NCBI RefSeq assembly: GCF_017488845.2
Contig: NZ_CP083370.1
Location: forward strand, 1,426,001 to 1,490,000
Source of the DNA: Ensifer canadensis
GTDB lineage: Bacteria; Pseudomonadota; Alphaproteobacteria; Rhizobiales; Rhizobiaceae
Direction of reading: 5' to 3'
Length of the DNA stretch: 64,000 nt
Under the pieces are notes generated by a model that did no database searches, was not told the DNA's origin, and saw only the letters and a program-made list of their open reading frames with translations. This document shows positions 34,999 to 45,408 of the stretch, piece after piece (the stretch's first letter is position 1; each line of letters opens with the position of its first letter). A program made the translations under genes and the position numbers.

Positions 34999-35088
34999 TG
35001 GCGGAGGAGGTGGGATTCGAACCCACGGTGCGCTTTCACGCACGCCGGTTTTCAAGACCGGTGCCTTAAACCGCTCGGCCACTCCTCC
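34999..35088 (-). tRNA. tRNA-Ser (TGA)
   Basis: Acceptor GGAGGAG, anticodon loop CTTGAAA with anticodon TGA, a long variable arm (CGTGCGTGAAAGCGCACCG region) typical of serine, a GGTTCGAATCC T-arm and encoded CCA. 90 nt. Confidence 0.96.
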
Positions 35089-35355
35089 GGGCAGGGCGTT
35101 ATTGCGCGAAGCCTTGCTGCTTTGCAAGATTTAACATGCGTGGGCGGAAAGATTTTCTTGGCGCATCCGCTGCCCATTTTGTCCGGGTAACCATTCGTAA
35201 ACCATAACTGGAGATTTCGAGCCGTCAGCCATTCGTCGGTTCGCAATTTTGCCTTGTTGCTGTCATGATTAATCGACTGTTCCGTTTCGGGACGCCGAGA
35301 TTTCCGCTGGGGGCACGAGTGGAAGGTTTCGAGTACGGCTTATTCGAATGATGTT

Positions 35356-36396
35356 GTGGGACAGATGACATCCAGTAAAAATGCGGCATATCTGATCAAG
35401 GGACTGCGCCTTGCGGCGGTCCCTGTGCTTTGCGCAACGCTTGCGGCTTGCGGATCGACGTCCAGTATCAAGAAGAGCAAGTCGAGAAGCAAAGAATACT
35501 TTGCTGAGTCCGTTTATGGCGTGAAGGCGAGCCCCCGTGTCGCTACCGGCAAGAATATTCCGAAGGGCGGCGGCCGCTTTCAGGTCGGCAAAGCCTATCA
35601 GGTCAAGGGCAAGTGGTACCAGCCGAAGGAAGATTTCGGTTACAACAAGACCGGTGTCGCGTCCTGGTACGGCTCGGCCTTTCATGGTCGCCTGACGGCC
35701 AATGGCGAAGTCTACGACAAGCTTCATCTGTCCGCCGCGCATCCGACCTTTCCGCTGCCGAGCTATGCGCGTGTCACCAACACCGAAAACGGCACTTCCG
35801 TCATCGTTCGTGTGAACGATCGCGGTCCCTATGAATATGGCCGCATCATCGACGTTTCGTCGAAGACAGCCGATTTGCTCGATATCAAGCAGAAGGGCAG
35901 TGCCAAGGTTCGGGTGCAATATGTCGGCCGCGCACCGCTTGAAGGCAACGACATGCCCTATCTCATGGCGTCCTATGTCACGAAGGGCGACCGCAGTCCG
36001 GGCGTCATGCCGGAGGGCCAGATCGCAACCGGCGTGATGGTCGCCTCGAATGAGCCGATGCGCAACCAGTTGGGAACGCTGGTCATTCCGCCGAAATCGT
36101 CCCTTGATACCGCCGGTACGGTAACGGCGTTGGCTGCACCTGTCCCGCAATTTGCAGCACCGCCGTCGCTGAGCGAGTTCGTCATGCTTCCGGAAATCGG
36201 GCCGATCCCGCGCGAGCGACCGGAATACATTCCGATGCCTGACGGCAACATGGCCTATGCGGCCGCCTATGTGGAAGTGCGGGTAAGCGATGCGGAATCG
36301 CCGTTTGAAGCGATCATGGTCGAGACCAATCCGCTTACGCCTGAATCCATCGTTGCCCATGCGAAGCGCCAAGGCAGAACCGGTTCGCTCAGGTAA
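35356..36396 (+). CDS. rlpA: RlpA-family septal ring lipoprotein
   Basis: A 346-residue protein with GTG start (an ATG three codons later is an alternative). The signal ends with a lipobox (TLAAC, Cys ~32). The double-psi beta-barrel domain has GVASWYGSAFHGRLTANGEVYD and VRVNDRGPY, the RlpA signature with the catalytic Asp-His-Glu-type residues. No SPOR domain is evident at the C-terminus, unlike in E. coli. RlpA proteins are lytic transglycosylases acting on peptidoglycan lacking stem peptides. It lies upstream of the carboxypeptidase-like gene. Confidence 0.88.
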   Translation: MGQMTSSKNAAYLIKGLRLAAVPVLCATLAACGSTSSIKKSKSRSKEYFAESVYGVKASPRVATGKNIPKGGGRFQVGKAYQVKGKWYQPKEDFGYNKTGVASWYGSAFHGRLTANGEVYDKLHLSAAHPTFPLPSYARVTNTENGTSVIVRVNDRGPYEYGRIIDVSSKTADLLDIKQKGSAKVRVQYVGRAPLEGNDMPYLMASYVTKGDRSPGVMPEGQIATGVMVASNEPMRNQLGTLVIPPKSSLDTAGTVTALAAPVPQFAAPPSLSEFVMLPEIGPIPRERPEYIPMPDGNMAYAAAYVEVRVSDAESPFEAIMVETNPLTPESIVAHAKRQGRTGSLR

Positions 36397-36456
36397 CCTG
36401 GGGCGTTGTACCATTCTGATGACGCTGCTATGCCCAATGGGAAACCGGAGTTTCCC

Positions 36457-37617
36457 ATGCGCTTGATGATGCTTACGGTCACGTTCGGCCTTGCGGCGTT
36501 GCTCGCGAGTGCGGCAGCGGCTCAGACGCCGCCGGTGGCGTTTGACACCAAGGCAAAGCAGATCCTGCTGGTGGATGCCGAAACCGGCACCGTTCTGTTT
36601 TCCCGCGCCGAGAACGAACCGGTTCCGCCCGCCTCTCTTGCCAAGTTGATGACGATGGAAGTGGTGGCCGAGGCCATCGCCAAGGGTGAGCTTTCGGCCG
36701 AAACGGCCTTCGACGTTTCCGAACACGCGTGGCGCACGGGCGGCGCCCCATCCGGCACTTCGACGATGTTTGCTGCGCTGAAGTCGCGCATTCGCGTGGC
36801 CGATCTGTTGCAAGGGGTGGCCGTTCAGCTTGCCAATGATGCCTGCATCATCCTCGGAGAGGGGATGGCCGGTAGCGAAACCGCCTTTGCCGAAAAGATG
36901 ACGGCCCGCGCTCGCGAACTCGGCATGCCTATCGCCACGTTCGGTAACGCCACAGGTCTGCCGGATCCCCAGAACCGGATCACTATGACCGAACTGGTGA
37001 CGCTGACCCGTCATCTGCACGAGGCGCACCCCGATCTCTATCGGCTCTACGCCCAGCCTGAGTTCGAGTGGAACAAGATCCTTCAGCGCAACAAGAACCC
37101 GTTGATCGCGGCCAAACTCGGGGTCGATGGTGTCGCCACGGGTTTTGCCGAAGGCTACGGTTTTTCGCTGGCCGCATCGATGCAGCGTGGCGACCGGCGT
37201 GTCTATCTCGCGATGGGCGGGCTCGATACCGATAAGGAGCGTACGGAGGAAAGCCGCAAGGTGCTTGACTGGGCGATGACGGCGTTCGAAAAGCGGCGAA
37301 TTTTTGCTGATGGCGAGGCGATCGGCGAGGCCAGTATCTACGGCGGTGCGGCCTCCCATGTCGCGCTTGTCGCTGGTGGGCCGGTTGATGTGCTGCTGCC
37401 GGTCAACAACCCGGAACGCCTGACGGCCCGTGTCGTCTACAAATGGCCGTTGCGCGCTCCCGTGGAAGCCGGCGCCGAGGTCGGTGTCGTCCGACTGTGG
37501 AACGGCGAAAAGCTGCTACGCGAGGTTCCGGTCAAGACGGCGGGAGCAGTGGGCCAAGGGACACTGGCGAGCCGCGCGCTCGACGCTCTGCAGGAACTCT
37601 TCTTCTTCTGGCTGTAA
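36457..37617 (+). CDS. D-alanyl-D-alanine carboxypeptidase homologue with altered motifs
   Basis: A 386-residue penicillin-binding-protein 5 type protein with signal peptide (ending AAAAQ, ~residue 23) and C-terminal PBP5_C-like domain and amphipathic tail (LDALQELFFFWL). Motif 1 SxxK is intact (S60-LA-K63). Motif 2 reads L125-AN instead of S-x-N, and motif 3 reads ATG (227-229) instead of KTG. The Lys and Ser that complete the active site are thus absent. The ATG at 36457 follows GGAG at 6 bp. Between rlpA and tmk. A regulatory or binding role rather than catalysis is possible. Confidence 0.85.
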   Translation: MRLMMLTVTFGLAALLASAAAAQTPPVAFDTKAKQILLVDAETGTVLFSRAENEPVPPASLAKLMTMEVVAEAIAKGELSAETAFDVSEHAWRTGGAPSGTSTMFAALKSRIRVADLLQGVAVQLANDACIILGEGMAGSETAFAEKMTARARELGMPIATFGNATGLPDPQNRITMTELVTLTRHLHEAHPDLYRLYAQPEFEWNKILQRNKNPLIAAKLGVDGVATGFAEGYGFSLAASMQRGDRRVYLAMGGLDTDKERTEESRKVLDWAMTAFEKRRIFADGEAIGEASIYGGAASHVALVAGGPVDVLLPVNNPERLTARVVYKWPLRAPVEAGAEVGVVRLWNGEKLLREVPVKTAGAVGQGTLASRALDALQELFFFWL

Positions 37618-37697
37618 CAAAACCGGTTCTGGCGGTTTCATCGGGTGGGCCAATCGGCTAAACAGAGCCAAATCGCATGCCGATATAGGAAAGCATT

Positions 37698-38378
37698 GTG
37701 CCGCTGGCAAAAGGTCTGTTTGTAACATTCGAGGGCGGGGAAGGGGCCGGCAAATCGACCCAGTTGCGCCTGCTCGCCGATTCTCTGCGCGCGCTCGGCC
37801 ACAAGGTGCTGACGACGCGCGAGCCGGGCGGATCGGTCGGGGCCGAAGCGGTGCGCCATGTGCTGCTTTCGGGGGCGGCCGAAGCCTTCGGCGTCCGAAT
37901 GGAAGCCATTCTGTTTGCTGCGGCGCGCAGCGATCATGTCGAAGAGGTCATCCGGCCGGCGCTGACTGGGGGAACGATCGTGCTTTGCGACCGTTTCATG
38001 GACTCGTCGCGCGTCTACCAGGGCATCACCGGCAATCTGGAGCCGGCCTTTGTCGAGACGCTGGAGCGGGTTGCCATCAATGGCGTAGTCCCGGACCGGA
38101 CCGTGATTTTCGATCTGCCGGCGACTATCGGTCTCGAGCGCGCCCAACGCCGCGCCGGCGATGACAGCCCGGATCGTTTCGAGAAGGAAGAGCTTGAGAC
38201 GCATGAAAAGCGCCGCGAGGCCTTCCTCGATATCGCACGGGCGGATCCGGACAGGTGCCGGGTTATCGATGCGACGCAATCCGCCGAGGCGATTGCCGCA
38301 GAGGTGCTCGGCCTGCTAGAGAGCTTGCTTGCGAACGCTGAAGTCTCCGGGCCTTCGAATGCGGGGTCCGCACCATGA
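37698..38378 (+). CDS. tmk: Thymidylate kinase
   Basis: A 226-residue kinase that phosphorylates dTMP to dTDP. P-loop [10 protein letters not shown] at ~12-21, [12 protein letters not shown] (DRF/Y motif) and the LID region [16 protein letters not shown] with the catalytic Arg. The start is GTG. The end overlaps the holB start by 4 bp (ATGA), a conserved coupling in alphaproteobacteria. Confidence 0.95.
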   Translation: MPLAKGLFVTFEGGEGAGKSTQLRLLADSLRALGHKVLTTREPGGSVGAEAVRHVLLSGAAEAFGVRMEAILFAAARSDHVEEVIRPALTGGTIVLCDRFMDSSRVYQGITGNLEPAFVETLERVAINGVVPDRTVIFDLPATIGLERAQRRAGDDSPDRFEKEELETHEKRREAFLDIARADPDRCRVIDATQSAEAIAAEVLGLLESLLANAEVSGPSNAGSAP

Positions 38379-39406
38379 CGTCGGAAGCGCCAGGTGTACT
38401 TGAAGGGGCAATCGCGCCGGTCCAGAACGACCGGCTGTTTGGTCATGAGCAGGCGGAAGCGTTTCTGGCCCAGAGCTACCGTTCGGGCAAGGGACACCAC
38501 GCCATTCTGATCGAAGGGCCGGAGGGTATCGGTAAGGCGACGCTTGCGTTTCGCTTCGCCAGCCACATCCTCAATCACCCGGATCCCGCGACTGCGCCCG
38601 AAAGGCTTGAGGATCCCGACCCGGCCTCGATCGTCGGCCGGCAATTGGCCTCCGGCGCATCGCACAATCTTCTGCATCTGACGCGGCCGGTCGACGAGAA
38701 GACGGGCAGGGTCAAGGGTGCCATCACCGTCGACGAGGTGCGAAGGGCCGGCAAGTTCTTTTCGCAGACATCCGGCACCGGCAACTGGCGCATCGTCATC
38801 ATCGACCCGGCCGACGATCTCAACCGGAACGCCGCCAACGCCATCCTGAAAATTCTCGAGGAACCGCCGCGTCGGTCGCTGTTCCTGGTGCTGACCCACG
38901 CGCCGGGTAAGCTATTACCAACCATCCGTTCGCGCTGCCTGCCGCTGCGGCTGAAGCCGTTGGAGCCTTTGGCGCTGCGCCAGGCGCTCGGTCATCTCGG
39001 CTTCGATCTTGAGAGCGAAAATGCCGCGCGCGTTCTGGCCGCTGCCAATGGCAGCGTGGCGGAGGCGCTGAAGCTCATCAACTACGGCGGTCTGGAAATC
39101 ACCGCGACCTTCGAGGCGATCCTCGCGGGGCAAGGGCCGGGGATCCGCAAGGACATGCACAAACTTGCCGACGTGCTTTCGGCCAAGGACAGCGAAACGA
39201 TCTTCGATTTCTTCACGTCGCTGCTGACAGGCCGGCTGATGCGCGAAGCCCGCGATGCGGCCGTTGCCGGCGACATCATGCGCGCCGAGCGTTTCGCCCG
39301 GCTTTCGGCCACGACCGGGGAACGCCTCACCATCAGCGACGCCTATAATCTCGATCGCAAGCAAACCATTCTTTCGCTGCTGGACGACGTCAAGGCGGCG
39401 CTATAG
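38375..39406 (+). CDS. holB: DNA polymerase III delta' subunit
   Basis: A 343-residue clamp-loader subunit. AAA+ domain with a modified P-loop [12 protein letters not shown] and a sensor region [36 protein letters not shown], with the SRC motif and conserved sites of delta'. Zinc-binding cysteines are not evident. Expressed with tmk by overlapping start and stop codons. It ends tail-to-tail with the mazG-like gene, overlapping by 6 bp. Confidence 0.92.
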   Translation: MTSEAPGVLEGAIAPVQNDRLFGHEQAEAFLAQSYRSGKGHHAILIEGPEGIGKATLAFRFASHILNHPDPATAPERLEDPDPASIVGRQLASGASHNLLHLTRPVDEKTGRVKGAITVDEVRRAGKFFSQTSGTGNWRIVIIDPADDLNRNAANAILKILEEPPRRSLFLVLTHAPGKLLPTIRSRCLPLRLKPLEPLALRQALGHLGFDLESENAARVLAAANGSVAEALKLINYGGLEITATFEAILAGQGPGIRKDMHKLADVLSAKDSETIFDFFTSLLTGRLMREARDAAVAGDIMRAERFARLSATTGERLTISDAYNLDRKQTILSLLDDVKAAL

Positions 39407-39706
39407 CTGGACCTGAAACTTCCATTTGCGCTTGATCGCAGCGACCAGATCCAGGTCGTGATGGTGGGCGAAAAGCAGCACGTGACCCAGCAGATCTGCG
39501 GCCTCGTCCGCCATATCGGTCTGGATCTCGTCCTCTGATTTTCCATGCCGCCTGCCGCGGCCGGTGTGCTTGTTCCAGGCCTGGGTCAGTTCGCCGATTT
39601 CCTCCTGCATCTTGAGCATGAACCAATCTGCATCCCGCTCGATGCCGTTGTCTTCGGCGTAGTGGGCCGATGCCGCTTCGAATTGACGTTCAAGCTGGCG
39701 CAACAT
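39401..39706 (-). CDS. MazG-like nucleotide pyrophosphohydrolase
   Basis: A 101-residue all-alpha protein. The Mg-binding motif reads E-E-I-G-E (KMQEEIGELTQAW) and later D-E-A-A-D (MADEAADLLGH), the EExxE...ExxD set of the MazG/HisE/dCTPase superfamily. The start at 39706 follows AAGGGATCG. It likely hydrolyses non-canonical NTPs, but the substrate is unknown. Divergent from metG. Confidence 0.85.
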   Translation of the reverse strand: MLRQLERQFEAASAHYAEDNGIERDADWFMLKMQEEIGELTQAWNKHTGRGRRHGKSEDEIQTDMADEAADLLGHVLLFAHHHDLDLVAAIKRKWKFQVQL

Positions 39707-39885
39707 GACGATCCCTTCGCGTTTGTTTCCTATTTGTTCTATTGTTTCGTTTGCGTCCACACAAGCGGGAATGGATGTCGATCAGCGGCTTCGGTGCGGG
39801 CTTTTCTGCCATCTCCCGGTTCCTTCCGCGCGGCGTATGCGCTAAGAGCGTCGGTAGCTTTATCCGAGATAGATTGAATCCGCTT

Positions 39886-41436
39886 ATGAGAGACACGTCC
39901 CCCTTTTACATCACCACCGCGATTTCCTACCCGAACGGCAAGCCGCATATCGGCCACGCGTATGAGTTGATCGCAACGGATGCAATGGCGCGCTACCAGC
40001 GCCTGGACGGACGCGACGTATTCTTCCTGACGGGCACGGACGAACACGGCCAGAAGATGCAGCAGACGGCGCGCCGCGAAGGCGTGACGCCTCAGGAACT
40101 CGCCGACCGGAACTCCTCGGAATTCCAGAAGATGGCGGTTCTCCTGAACGCGTCGAATGACGACTTCATCCGCACCACCGAGAAGCGCCACCACGAGGCG
40201 TCGCAGGACATCTGGAACCGCATGGGCGAGGCGGGCGACCTCTACAAGGATTCCTACGCCGGCTGGTACTCCGTGCGCGACGAAGCCTATTACCAGGAGA
40301 ACGAGACCGAGCTGCGCGCCGACGGCGTGCGTTACGGTCCGCAGGGCACGCCGGTCGAATGGGTCGAGGAGCAGAGCTACTTCTTCAAGCTGTCGGAGTA
40401 TCAGGACAAGCTGCTGAAGCACTACGAAGAGAACCCTGACTTCATCGGCCCGGCTGAGCGCCGCAACGAAGTGATCTCCTTCGTGAAGTCAGGCCTCAAG
40501 GACCTGTCTGTTTCGCGCACCACCTTCGATTGGGGCATCAAGGTGCCGAACGATCCTGGTCATGTCATGTATGTCTGGGTCGACGCGCTCACCAACTACA
40601 TCACCGCGACCGGCTATCTCGACAATCCGCAGGGACCGCGGGCGAAATTCTGGCCGGCGAACATCCATATCATCGGCAAGGACATCATCCGCTTTCACGC
40701 GGTCTACTGGCCCGCTTTCCTGATGTCGGCCGGCCTGCCGCTGCCCAAGCGCGTCTTCGCCCACGGCTTCCTGCTCAACAAGGGCGAGAAGATGTCGAAG
40801 TCGCTCGGCAACGTCGTCGATCCGTTCAATCTCGTCGAGCATTTCGGTCTCGACCAGATCCGCTACTTCTTCCTGCGCGAGGTTTCCTTCGGCCAGGACG
40901 GAAGCTACAGCGAGGAGGGGATTGCAACCCGCATCAACTCCGACCTTGCCAATGGCATCGGCAACTTGGCGAGCCGTTCGTTGTCGATGATCGTCAAGAA
41001 TTGCGATGGCCATATTCCTGTCTGCGGTGCGTTGACCGACGAAGACAAGGCGATGTTGGCGGCCGCCGATGCGCTGCTCGAGATCACCCGCGACGAGATG
41101 GGCAAGCAGATGATCCACCGCGCGCTTGCGGCGATCATTGCGGTCGTTTCGGAGACCGATCGCTATTTCGCCGGCCAGGAGCCTTGGGCCCTGAAAAAGA
41201 CCGATCCGGCGCGTATGGCAACCGTGCTCTACGTCACCGCCGAGGTCGTTCGCCAGATTGCCGTCCTGTTGCAGCCCTTCATGCCGGAATCGTCAGGAAA
41301 ACTGCTCGACCTGGTGGCAGCCCCAGCCGACAAGCGCGACTTTGCGGCACTCGGCGAGACCGGCCGTCTTGTCTCCGGAACGCCGCTTGAAGCGCCGAAG
41401 CCGGTCTTCCCACGCTATGTCGCCCCGGAAGCGTAA
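39886..41436 (+). CDS. metG: Methionyl-tRNA synthetase
   Basis: A 516-residue class I synthetase. The HIGH motif is at residues 21-24 and KMSKS at 302-306; the cysteine-rich zinc knuckle found in E. coli MetRS is absent, as in the short MetRS type. The anticodon-binding helical domain follows. No C-terminal tRNA-binding extension is present. The ATG at 39886 was chosen because it gives the conserved N-terminus [19 protein letters not shown]; upstream frame is not conserved-like. Followed by tatD within 16 bp. Confidence 0.95.
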   Translation: MRDTSPFYITTAISYPNGKPHIGHAYELIATDAMARYQRLDGRDVFFLTGTDEHGQKMQQTARREGVTPQELADRNSSEFQKMAVLLNASNDDFIRTTEKRHHEASQDIWNRMGEAGDLYKDSYAGWYSVRDEAYYQENETELRADGVRYGPQGTPVEWVEEQSYFFKLSEYQDKLLKHYEENPDFIGPAERRNEVISFVKSGLKDLSVSRTTFDWGIKVPNDPGHVMYVWVDALTNYITATGYLDNPQGPRAKFWPANIHIIGKDIIRFHAVYWPAFLMSAGLPLPKRVFAHGFLLNKGEKMSKSLGNVVDPFNLVEHFGLDQIRYFFLREVSFGQDGSYSEEGIATRINSDLANGIGNLASRSLSMIVKNCDGHIPVCGALTDEDKAMLAAADALLEITRDEMGKQMIHRALAAIIAVVSETDRYFAGQEPWALKKTDPARMATVLYVTAEVVRQIAVLLQPFMPESSGKLLDLVAAPADKRDFAALGETGRLVSGTPLEAPKPVFPRYVAPEA

Positions 41437-41451
41437 TAAGGCACGATCAGC

Positions 41452-42231
41452 ATGCTTATCGATACGCATTGCCATCTGGATTTTCCCGACTTCGAGGCTG
41501 AGCGCGACGCTATCATCGAGCGCGCGCGCGCAGCAGGCGTCGGCCAGATGATCACGATCTCGACACGCGTGAAGCGGTTCGACACGATCCTTGCGATTGC
41601 GGAAGCTTATCCGAACGTCTTCTGTTCCGTCGGCACCCATCCGCACAACGCGGATGAAGAGCTTGATATCACTGCAGACGATCTCATCCGGCTTTCGGCC
41701 CACCCGAAGGTGGTGGCGATCGGCGAGGCGGGTCTCGATTATTTCTACGACAACGCGCCGCGCGACGCTCAGGCCGAGGGTCTGCGCCGGCATATCGCTG
41801 CGGCGCGCGAAACCGGTTTGCCGCTCGTCATTCATAGCCGTTCGGCAGACGACGACATGGCGGCGATCCTGACCGAAGAGACAGGGAAGGGCGCCTTCCC
41901 CTTCCTTCTGCATTGCTTCTCGTCGGGTCCGGATCTGGCGCGAATTGGCGTCGAGCTCGGCGGCTACGTGTCGTTCTCCGGCATCCTGACCTTCCCGAAA
42001 TCGGAAGAACTGCGCGAGATCGCGAAGACGGTTCCGCATGATCGCATGATTGTTGAGACCGACGCACCTTATCTTGCGCCCAAGCCGTTTCGCGGCAAGC
42101 GCAACGAGCCTGCCTATGTGGCGCACACGGCCGATGTTCTGGCCGATACGATCGGTGTGACGAAGGACGAGATTGCAACGCATACGACGGAAAACGCTTT
42201 CCGCATCTTCTCCAAGATGCCGAGGCTCTAA
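41452..42231 (+). CDS. tatD: TatD-family metal-dependent hydrolase
   Basis: A 259-residue TIM-barrel DNase/hydrolase. Metal ligands: DTHCHLD at 4-10, E in AIGEAGLDY, H in LPLVIHSRSADDD, H in LHCFS and D in VETDAPYLAPK, all in family order. The family has 3'-5' exonuclease or D-aminoacyl-tRNA deacylase activity. In a metG-tatD-MBL operon, a common alphaproteobacterial order. Confidence 0.93.
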   Translation: MLIDTHCHLDFPDFEAERDAIIERARAAGVGQMITISTRVKRFDTILAIAEAYPNVFCSVGTHPHNADEELDITADDLIRLSAHPKVVAIGEAGLDYFYDNAPRDAQAEGLRRHIAAARETGLPLVIHSRSADDDMAAILTEETGKGAFPFLLHCFSSGPDLARIGVELGGYVSFSGILTFPKSEELREIAKTVPHDRMIVETDAPYLAPKPFRGKRNEPAYVAHTADVLADTIGVTKDEIATHTTENAFRIFSKMPRL

Positions 42232-42232
42232 C

Positions 42233-43069
42233 GTGGCATTCAGGCGCGCTTTCACCATTCTCGGCTGTGGTTCGTCGCCTGGCGTGCCGCGTATCACCGG
42301 GGACTGGGGCGCCTGCGATCCCAAAAATCCGAAGAACCGCCGCATGCGCGCCGCTCTGCTGGTGGAGCAGATCGCGCCGGATGGCGGCAAGACGACTGTG
42401 GTCATCGATACCGGTCCGGATTTTCGCGCCCAGATGGTGGCGGCAAATGTCCGCCACATCGACGCGGTGCTCTATACCCATGCCCATGCGGACCATCTGC
42501 ATGGCATCGATGACTTGCGCGGCTATGTCATTGAAAATAAGAAGAGAGTACCGATCTGGGCGGACGCTTTCACTATGGGCCGGATTCGCGAAGGGTTTCA
42601 TTACTGCCTGGAATCGCCGCCCGGAAGCGGCTATCCGCCCATCGTCGACGCACATATCATCGCCGACGATCTTTCATCCGTGATCATAACAGGGGCAGGT
42701 GGCCCGATCACCTTCCAGCCCTTGATGCAGTTTCACGGCAATATCCACTCGCTCGGATTTCGCGTCGGCGATTTCGCCTATTGCAGCGATGTCAGCGACT
42801 TTCCGCCGGAAACGATCGCAAACCTTTATGGTCTCGAGCTTCTGGTGCTCGATACCCTCCAGTACAAATTTCATCCGAGCCATCTGTCGCTGGTGCAGTC
42901 ACTTGGCTGGATCGATCGGCTTCGTCCGAAGAAAGCCGTTCTGACGCATATGCATGTGCCGCTCGACTACGACACCGTCCAAGGTGAAACGCCTGATCAT
43001 GTCGAGCCGGCTTATGACCTGATGCGTCTCGAATTCGAAGTCGACGTCCCCGTGCTCGGAGACGCCTGA
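42233..43069 (+). CDS. Metallo-beta-lactamase-fold hydrolase (PhnP-like)
   Basis: A 278-residue protein with GTG start right after the tatD stop. MBL motif THAHADHLHG near 81-90, upstream DTGPDFRAQ, downstream YCSDVSDFP, and LTHMHVPLDYD with further His ligands. PhnP-type members hydrolyse cyclic phosphodiesters, but function here is unproven. Third gene of the operon. Confidence 0.9.
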   Translation: MAFRRAFTILGCGSSPGVPRITGDWGACDPKNPKNRRMRAALLVEQIAPDGGKTTVVIDTGPDFRAQMVAANVRHIDAVLYTHAHADHLHGIDDLRGYVIENKKRVPIWADAFTMGRIREGFHYCLESPPGSGYPPIVDAHIIADDLSSVIITGAGGPITFQPLMQFHGNIHSLGFRVGDFAYCSDVSDFPPETIANLYGLELLVLDTLQYKFHPSHLSLVQSLGWIDRLRPKKAVLTHMHVPLDYDTVQGETPDHVEPAYDLMRLEFEVDVPVLGDA

Positions 43070-43102
43070 ACTTCACGTGTTCGAAATATCTAATATTCAG
43101 GC

Positions 43103-44059
43103 CTATTTCGAAAAATACGGCGCCAGGTTCTTGCGGATGCGCTCCAGCACGGTGCCACCCGAAAGATTCGGAACGAAGGTGCGCCCGGTGATCTTCTCAT
43201 AGGCTTCGATATAGACAGCTGACGTTTGCTCGACCAGTTCTCTCGGGATTTCCGGGACCGGATCCCTGTAGGGATCGCAGCGCTCGGTGACCCAGGCGCG
43301 CACGAAATCCTTGTCGAAGCTTTTCGGCCGCTCGCCGTTTTCAAAGCTCTGCTGATAGCTGTCGGCGATCCAGTATCGACTGCTGTCGGGCGTGTGGATC
43401 TCGTCGGCAAGGATGATGGTTCCATCCTTGTCGGTGCCGAACTCGTACTTCGTATCGACAAGGATCAGGCCACGTTCGGCGGCTCGCGCCTGGCCCCGCG
43501 CAAACAGCGCCAGCGCATAGCTCCACACGGTATCGAGCTGTTGCTTCGTCAGGAGGCCTTGCTCTAGAATTTCGTCTTCCGACAGCGGTTCATCATGGCC
43601 TCCGTCGAAGGCCTTGCTGGTGGGCGTGATGATTGCTTGCGGAAGCTTTTGATTGTCGCGCAGACCGTCGGGCAAACGAATGCCATACATGTCGCGCTCG
43701 CCGTTGCGATATTTCGTCAGGATCGACGTGCTGGTGGTGCCGGCGAGATAGCCGCGGACGACGATTTCGACCGGCAGGATGTCGAGCCGCTTGCCGATGA
43801 CGACATTCGGGTCGGGATAACTGATCACATGGTTCGGGCAGATGTCGGCGGTTTCCTCGAACCAGTAGCGCGCCGTCTGCGTCAGCACGTGACCCTTGTG
43901 CGGAATGGACGTCAGGATGATGTCGAAGGCGCTCAGCCGGTCGGTCGCGATGATGATGCGTTCGCCGCCGGGCAGATCATAGTTTTCGCGCACTTTGCCA
44001 TTGTAGCGGTTTGGCAGTTCTGGAATGAAAGCATCTGAAAGAACGCGCAATTCGCTCAT
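43103..44059 (-). CDS. purC: Phosphoribosylaminoimidazole-succinocarboxamide synthase
   Basis: A 318-residue SAICAR synthetase. The conserved phrases are [28 protein letters not shown], the nucleotide site [12 protein letters not shown] and [11 protein letters not shown] with [12 protein letters not shown]. This is the longer type; rhizobia usually also have a shorter purC elsewhere. The start at 44059 gives the conserved N-terminus; the upstream part of the frame is not. It uses CAIR, aspartate and ATP in purine synthesis. IS30 sequence lies just upstream. Confidence 0.93.
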   Translation of the reverse strand: MSELRVLSDAFIPELPNRYNGKVRENYDLPGGERIIIATDRLSAFDIILTSIPHKGHVLTQTARYWFEETADICPNHVISYPDPNVVIGKRLDILPVEIVVRGYLAGTTSTSILTKYRNGERDMYGIRLPDGLRDNQKLPQAIITPTSKAFDGGHDEPLSEDEILEQGLLTKQQLDTVWSYALALFARGQARAAERGLILVDTKYEFGTDKDGTIILADEIHTPDSSRYWIADSYQQSFENGERPKSFDKDFVRAWVTERCDPYRDPVPEIPRELVEQTSAVYIEAYEKITGRTFVPNLSGGTVLERIRKNLAPYFSK

Positions 44060-44203
44060 CGCATCGGGCCTTGCAAAACGAGGTTTCGTGGCGAACGAAT
44101 AAGCAGCCGCGAACGGCTGGGTCAAGCCAAGAGTAGGTGCAATACGCCCGGAAACGGGCATTTCGGCACATCTATATGTTCCATAATCTATCTTATCTGA
44201 TTT

Positions 44204-45328
44204 TCTCGTGTAGCCGGGTACATTCTATTTTCAAGTGCGACATGCCAATGATTTCAATGGTTTCCCCTTGGAGATTTTGGGATGTCACGAAGCTATTCGC
44301 AGCTGAATCTGGCGGATCGCCGCCGCCTCTATCACTTTGTCGAACGCAAGGTGCCGATCAATGAAATGGCGCGCCAACTCGGTCGTCACCGTTCCACCAT
44401 CTATCGCGAGATCAGGCGCAATACATTCCACGATCGCGAACTGCCCGAATACAGCGGCTACTTCCCAACGGTTGCCGACGACATCCGCAAAGAGCGGCGG
44501 CGGCGTTTGAGGAAGCTGATGCGGCACCCGCAATTGCGCGCACTGGTCATCGAGCAGCTGGAGGCGCTGTGGTCACCGGAACAGATCGCCGGTCGCCTGT
44601 TCGCCGATGGCGTGAGCGCCGTCCGCGTCTGCACCGAGACGATCTATCGCTTCATCTATGGCAAGGAAGATCAGGCGCTGGAGCTCTATCAGCATCTGCC
44701 AGAAGGCCGTCGCAAGCGCCGCCCGCGCCGCTCCCGCAAACCCCGCGACGGCTCGATCCCGTTGGACTGCAGGATCAGCCAACGCCCTGATTTCATTGCC
44801 GATCGGTCTCAGTTCGGCCACTGGGAGGGTGATCTGCTGATCTTCCGGCGCGACCTCGGTGAAGCCAATGTCACCTCGCTGGTCGAGCGCAAGAGCCGCT
44901 ACACGGTGATGATCAAGAATGGCAGCCGTCACTCTCGTCCGCTCATCGACAAGATCATCGATGCCTTCTCACCGCTACCCGCCTTTGCCCGGCAGAGCTT
45001 CACCTTCGACCGTGGTACCGAGTTTCGCGGTTTCAAGGCTTTGGAAGATGGACTCGGCGCCAGGAGCTGGTTTTGCGATCCGAATTCACCGTGGCAGAAA
45101 GGCGCGGTCGAGAACACCAACAAGCGCATCCGTCGCTTTGTGCCGAGCGATACGGACCTGTCTGCCGTCAACCAGCCGCAACTGGTCGCCCTCGCCCACC
45201 ATCTCAATTCACTGCCGAGGAAGTGCCTTGGTTACCGCACGCCCGCCGAAGTCTTCATGGCCCATTTGCGCGAAAGTGGCTAACCCTCTACGCTTCACAC
45301 GTCATTGTTGCACTTGGATTAGATTCTC
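44204..45328 (+). mobile_element. IS30-family element
   Basis: The left end TCTCGTGTAGCCGGGTAC.. at 44204 recurs at 49284. The right end shows GTTGCACTTGGATTAGA (45307-45323), which matches the inner part of the left end in reverse (TCTATTTTCAAGTGCGAC). The outermost ~13 bases of the right end are missing, apparently lost where the ISNCY element begins. Confidence 0.8.
44282..45283 (+). CDS. IS30-family transposase
   Basis: A 333-residue DDE transposase. The N-terminal helix-turn-helix is MARQLGRHRSTIYREIRRNTF. The catalytic core has GHWEGDLLI (first D), FDRGTEFRGF (second D, in TFDRGTEF) and KGAVENTNKRIRRFVP (E). Intact frame. The ATG at 44282 is preceded by GGAGATTTTGG. Confidence 0.93.
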   Translation: MSRSYSQLNLADRRRLYHFVERKVPINEMARQLGRHRSTIYREIRRNTFHDRELPEYSGYFPTVADDIRKERRRRLRKLMRHPQLRALVIEQLEALWSPEQIAGRLFADGVSAVRVCTETIYRFIYGKEDQALELYQHLPEGRRKRRPRRSRKPRDGSIPLDCRISQRPDFIADRSQFGHWEGDLLIFRRDLGEANVTSLVERKSRYTVMIKNGSRHSRPLIDKIIDAFSPLPAFARQSFTFDRGTEFRGFKALEDGLGARSWFCDPNSPWQKGAVENTNKRIRRFVPSDTDLSAVNQPQLVALAHHLNSLPRKCLGYRTPAEVFMAHLRESG

Positions 45329-45408
45329 CACCGCAAAGTTGAAGTGTCCTGATCCTGCAAAGTAAGAATGTCACTCTCCCCGGGTTTTGATGACCTGGGA
45401 GATTGCGG

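Noticed and set aside
35269..37359. 696-codon minus-strand frame opposite rlpA and the carboxypeptidase gene
   Set aside because: Spans two clear genes on the other strand; Arg/His-rich composition is typical of antisense frames in GC-rich DNA.
41293..42459. 388-codon minus-strand frame opposite metG-tatD
   Set aside because: Antisense shadow without recognisable domain.
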